From: Ziziphus jujuba
Taxonomy: Eukaryota > Streptophyta > Magnoliopsida > Rosales > Rhamnaceae
NCBI RefSeq assembly: GCF_031755915.1
Contig: NC_083389.1
Location: 12,579,001-12,643,000, forward strand
Direction: 5' to 3'
DNA length: 64,000 nt
The notes beneath the pieces are model-generated. The model had not been told where the DNA came from. It saw only the letters and a program-made list of their open reading frames with translations, and ran no database searches. How positions within the stretch are numbered: position 1 is the first letter of the stretch; each line of letters begins with the position of its first letter. The position numbers were made by a program, and so were the translations under genes. This document shows positions 61,720 to 64,000 of this stretch, one piece after another.

Positions 61720-63752
61720 ATGGAGGTTGGAAATGCAGTGATTTTAAAGCTCATATATTTACATCATCACATGGGGTGAGAAACTCAAAATTACCATTTC
61801 TTTATTTGGGATTCTTGTGGGATGATTTTGGACCTTCTTAATTTACTACAACATTTCAAATCCGGAAGGTATAGATTTAGTGAGAGCTCTTTTTTAGCAC
61901 TCAGAATTTCTAAAACAAGCATTTAGGATTTCAAACATTGCACCGGTATTCTAGAGAATTCAGCCATACAAATAGTTGTTCAACAGACAAATGTCTTGTA
62001 GCACGCTGTCAGAAATGCTAAAAAAGGAACATATATGATATAGCACAGGAATGTGGGAAAAAGAACAGAAAAAGCAGAGTGAAGGGAGAGGAAAGTGGGG
62101 ATGAAAAGAATGTTCTGTTGGCATAAATTTTCTGTCTAATGGCCCTATGCAAGAGACTTGCATGCCTGGAAGAGTTTCCCATATTAAACATTACATTTCA
62201 TCACTGGGTGATTTCCAGCTGGGGGAGATCTTTTGTCTGTTGGTTGCATAAAATTAGCATTAACCTTCATGACTTCACCAGAAGATTTATTAGTCTTATT
62301 ACTAAAATATAATTGCTTACACCTTTAGCGCCAAATTTGCACTAGTCATTACTATAACCATCTCGTTTTTTCCTGTTGTTCAACGTTCTTCCATTAATAT
62401 CTTTTAATCACTCGCTTGAATAGCTGCATGAACAGTTGAGCTCAGTGAAAAAGCAACAGTATAAAGCAATGTACTCCAACATTTTTGGTGGAATTGTTCT
62501 TGATCCAGCAATGATGGTGATTCCAATAGATGATCACATGGTCCACTGAGGGCACGACGTGTTTGATAAATAGATTGTGTTCAACAGGTAACGCCTTATA
62601 TAGTGCTCTAATCTTTCAAAATTATCAATAAATATCTGGCTTTCTTCAAGCAAATTAAGACTTCATAAGATTATTCAGTCCTTCGGGTGTTGTAACTGTT
62701 TGTTCAATATGATTCTGCTAGTAACCTCTATGATCTGGAAGCCCATCTGGATCGACTCCTATAATCAGCTTCAAAAGCAAAGATCTTACCTCCCTTCCCT
62801 TGATCAACTCTACAAAGTATTATATGCAGTTGACAGCAGTATCAAAATGTAAGAAAGGAATGATAAGATGTTGGTTAAGTTCAGGTCCTGGAAACCTCCA
62901 GCTCTCACCTGCAGAGTGCCCAACATTTGTATTCTTTGCATCAGTCGTTGATAAAGACATTTCCCTGTCCAAAACCAGTGTCGAAGTCGTTACATCCACC
63001 ATAAAAATGAAATCACCACTATTTGCGACAATAAGGAGTGTAAAATATATCCTGAATGTACTTACACGAGCACACTCTTTCTATTTGGATCGACAAGGGA
63101 GGTTATATAGCAGAAGGTCCAAGTTCAACTGTCGCATCTATAACACATGATAAAGACCCAGTCATTCCTTGTTTCGATATAATCCTCACCAGCTGCACTG
63201 CAAAAAGGCTTATTGAACTTGCACCTAAGTTGGTTAAGCAAGGGGTTCTGAAAGGCATGAGAATTGGATACCTCAATGTGGAAGAAGCCAAAGGTGCAGC
63301 TGAGATGATGCATGTTGGAAGCTCTCTGCCTTTGTTGCCAATCATCGTGTCGCACGAGAAACCCATTGGAGATTGTGACAACTGGAGATGCTCTAAATCT
63401 AATATTTAGCAATTGAATTGAGGCGTTTTTCTAAAGCTCTGGATTCTCACCTTTCTGTTTTGAAAGAAAAGAACATGATTTTGGAAGAACAGCATGGTCC
63501 TTGTCCTTTTTGTTTTGCACTTCATACTTTATATGCCAAATTTTAGAGTATATAAAGAGTATACTCTATATACTCTATATTCCAAGTTGAGTTTAACTAG
63601 AATAAATGAATAATGTTTTACTGGATTGGTATATTTGTTTTTTGGTGATAGGAAAAGTGGGAGAATTAACAATGGTACTCTTGGATTTTCTTTGGAATGA
63701 TATGGTAGCTGGTCCAGGAACACATAGAATAGCTGTTCCCCACAAAATATAA
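61720..63752 (+). pseudogene. Decayed tandem copy of the class IV aminotransferase
   Basis: All four exons of the neighbouring gene can be traced: 61720 to about 61776, 62424-62587, 62722 to about 63374, and 63652-63752. Splice sites mostly survive as AG and GT. Damage is extensive. Exon 1 has a small indel that shifts the frame. Exon 2 has stops at 62547-62549 (at the conserved HRGHG Arg) and 62571-62573. Exon 3 has stops at 62762-62764 and 62801-62803, a one-base loss just after, and a ~20-base loss near 63065-63080. It still contains recognisable RCWLSSGPGNLQLSP, CTAKRLIELAPKLV and EEAKGAAEMMHVGS. It cannot encode a working enzyme. The retained introns show duplication at the DNA level, not retroposition. 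Confidence 0.9.
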
Positions 63753-64000
63753 ACATAAGGTGTTGAAATGAAGATTCCAGAGCTGCCTTGTTGCTCAGTA
63801 TTCTTCTTGGCGCTCTTTCTGCAGCAAAAGTCAAGCAAAGGCCTTATAGGCTTCTTTTTGGCTTTCTATGTTTATGAATGTAGCCAAAAAATAAATAAAT
63901 AAATAAATAAAAATCTATGCACTTAAATTTTGAACCGTATCAATTGCTTTGAATGGAATATCAATGAACTGCTCTGCATAAACAGATTTACAATGATTCT
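63753..64000. other. Downstream end of the window
   Basis: Sequence after the pseudogene stop is still similar to the 3' region of the active gene (GCAAAGGCCTTATAGGCTTC against GCAAAGGCCTTGTATGCTTC), so the duplicated unit includes the 3' untranslated region. An (AAAT)n run lies at about 63889-63910. Confidence 0.7.

Noticed and set aside
1..64000. tRNA, rRNA and CRISPR-type features
   Set aside because: No intact tRNA cloverleaf or rRNA segment was recognised. The regular repeats are microsatellites or two-copy duplications, not spaced arrays, as expected for a plant nucleus.

Overview
The window is nuclear DNA of a dicotyledonous plant. It is AT-rich, its genes carry GT-AG introns, and it holds plant-specific families: an ERF repressor, a P-class PPR protein, a plastid ribosomal protein, a CUC/NAM-type NAC factor with a miR164 site, and a Ty1-copia element primed by initiator Met-tRNA. 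The species cannot be told from sequence alone.

Left part (1-34 kb). After 7.7 kb of gene-free DNA with several retroposons comes an intronless ERF4-type repressor (minus, 7716-8363). A PPR gene follows (plus, 12455-13987), then a three-exon plastid ribosomal protein bS20 gene (minus, 15010-17800). A young copia retrotransposon (18762-24131, target duplication GTGAT) has landed next. Beyond it is a 17-exon ARM/HEAT-repeat gene matching proteasome assembly factor PSMD5/S5b (minus, 24683-33899).

Middle part (34-51 kb). A CUC1/CUC2-type NAC gene (minus, 37154-39003) carries a miR164 complementary site in its last exon. About 12 kb without recognisable genes separates it from the next gene. That tract is rich in microsatellites and diverged tandem duplications.

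Right part (51-64 kb). A seven-exon tyrosine-aminotransferase-family gene (plus, 50975-55818) is followed by a four-exon class IV PLP aminotransferase of the D-amino-acid transaminase/aminodeoxychorismate-lyase superfamily (plus, 58578-60430). A tandem copy of the latter (61720-63752) is a pseudogene with several stops and frameshifts.

From memory, the order ERF4 - PPR - RPS20 - PSMD5 - CUC matches Arabidopsis At3g15210 to At3g15170. The CUC - TAT neighbourhood matches At5g53950 (CUC2) and At5g53970. The window therefore looks like an unreduced version of a block split between two Arabidopsis regions. The genes are mostly unrelated in function. The only close functional pair is the two neighbouring PLP aminotransferases, which have different folds. 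I found no undescribed multi-gene system. The most informative novelties are tRNA-derived retroposons with target duplications, a fossil exon in the TAT gene, the integrase-deleted copia element, and the decayed aminotransferase copy.
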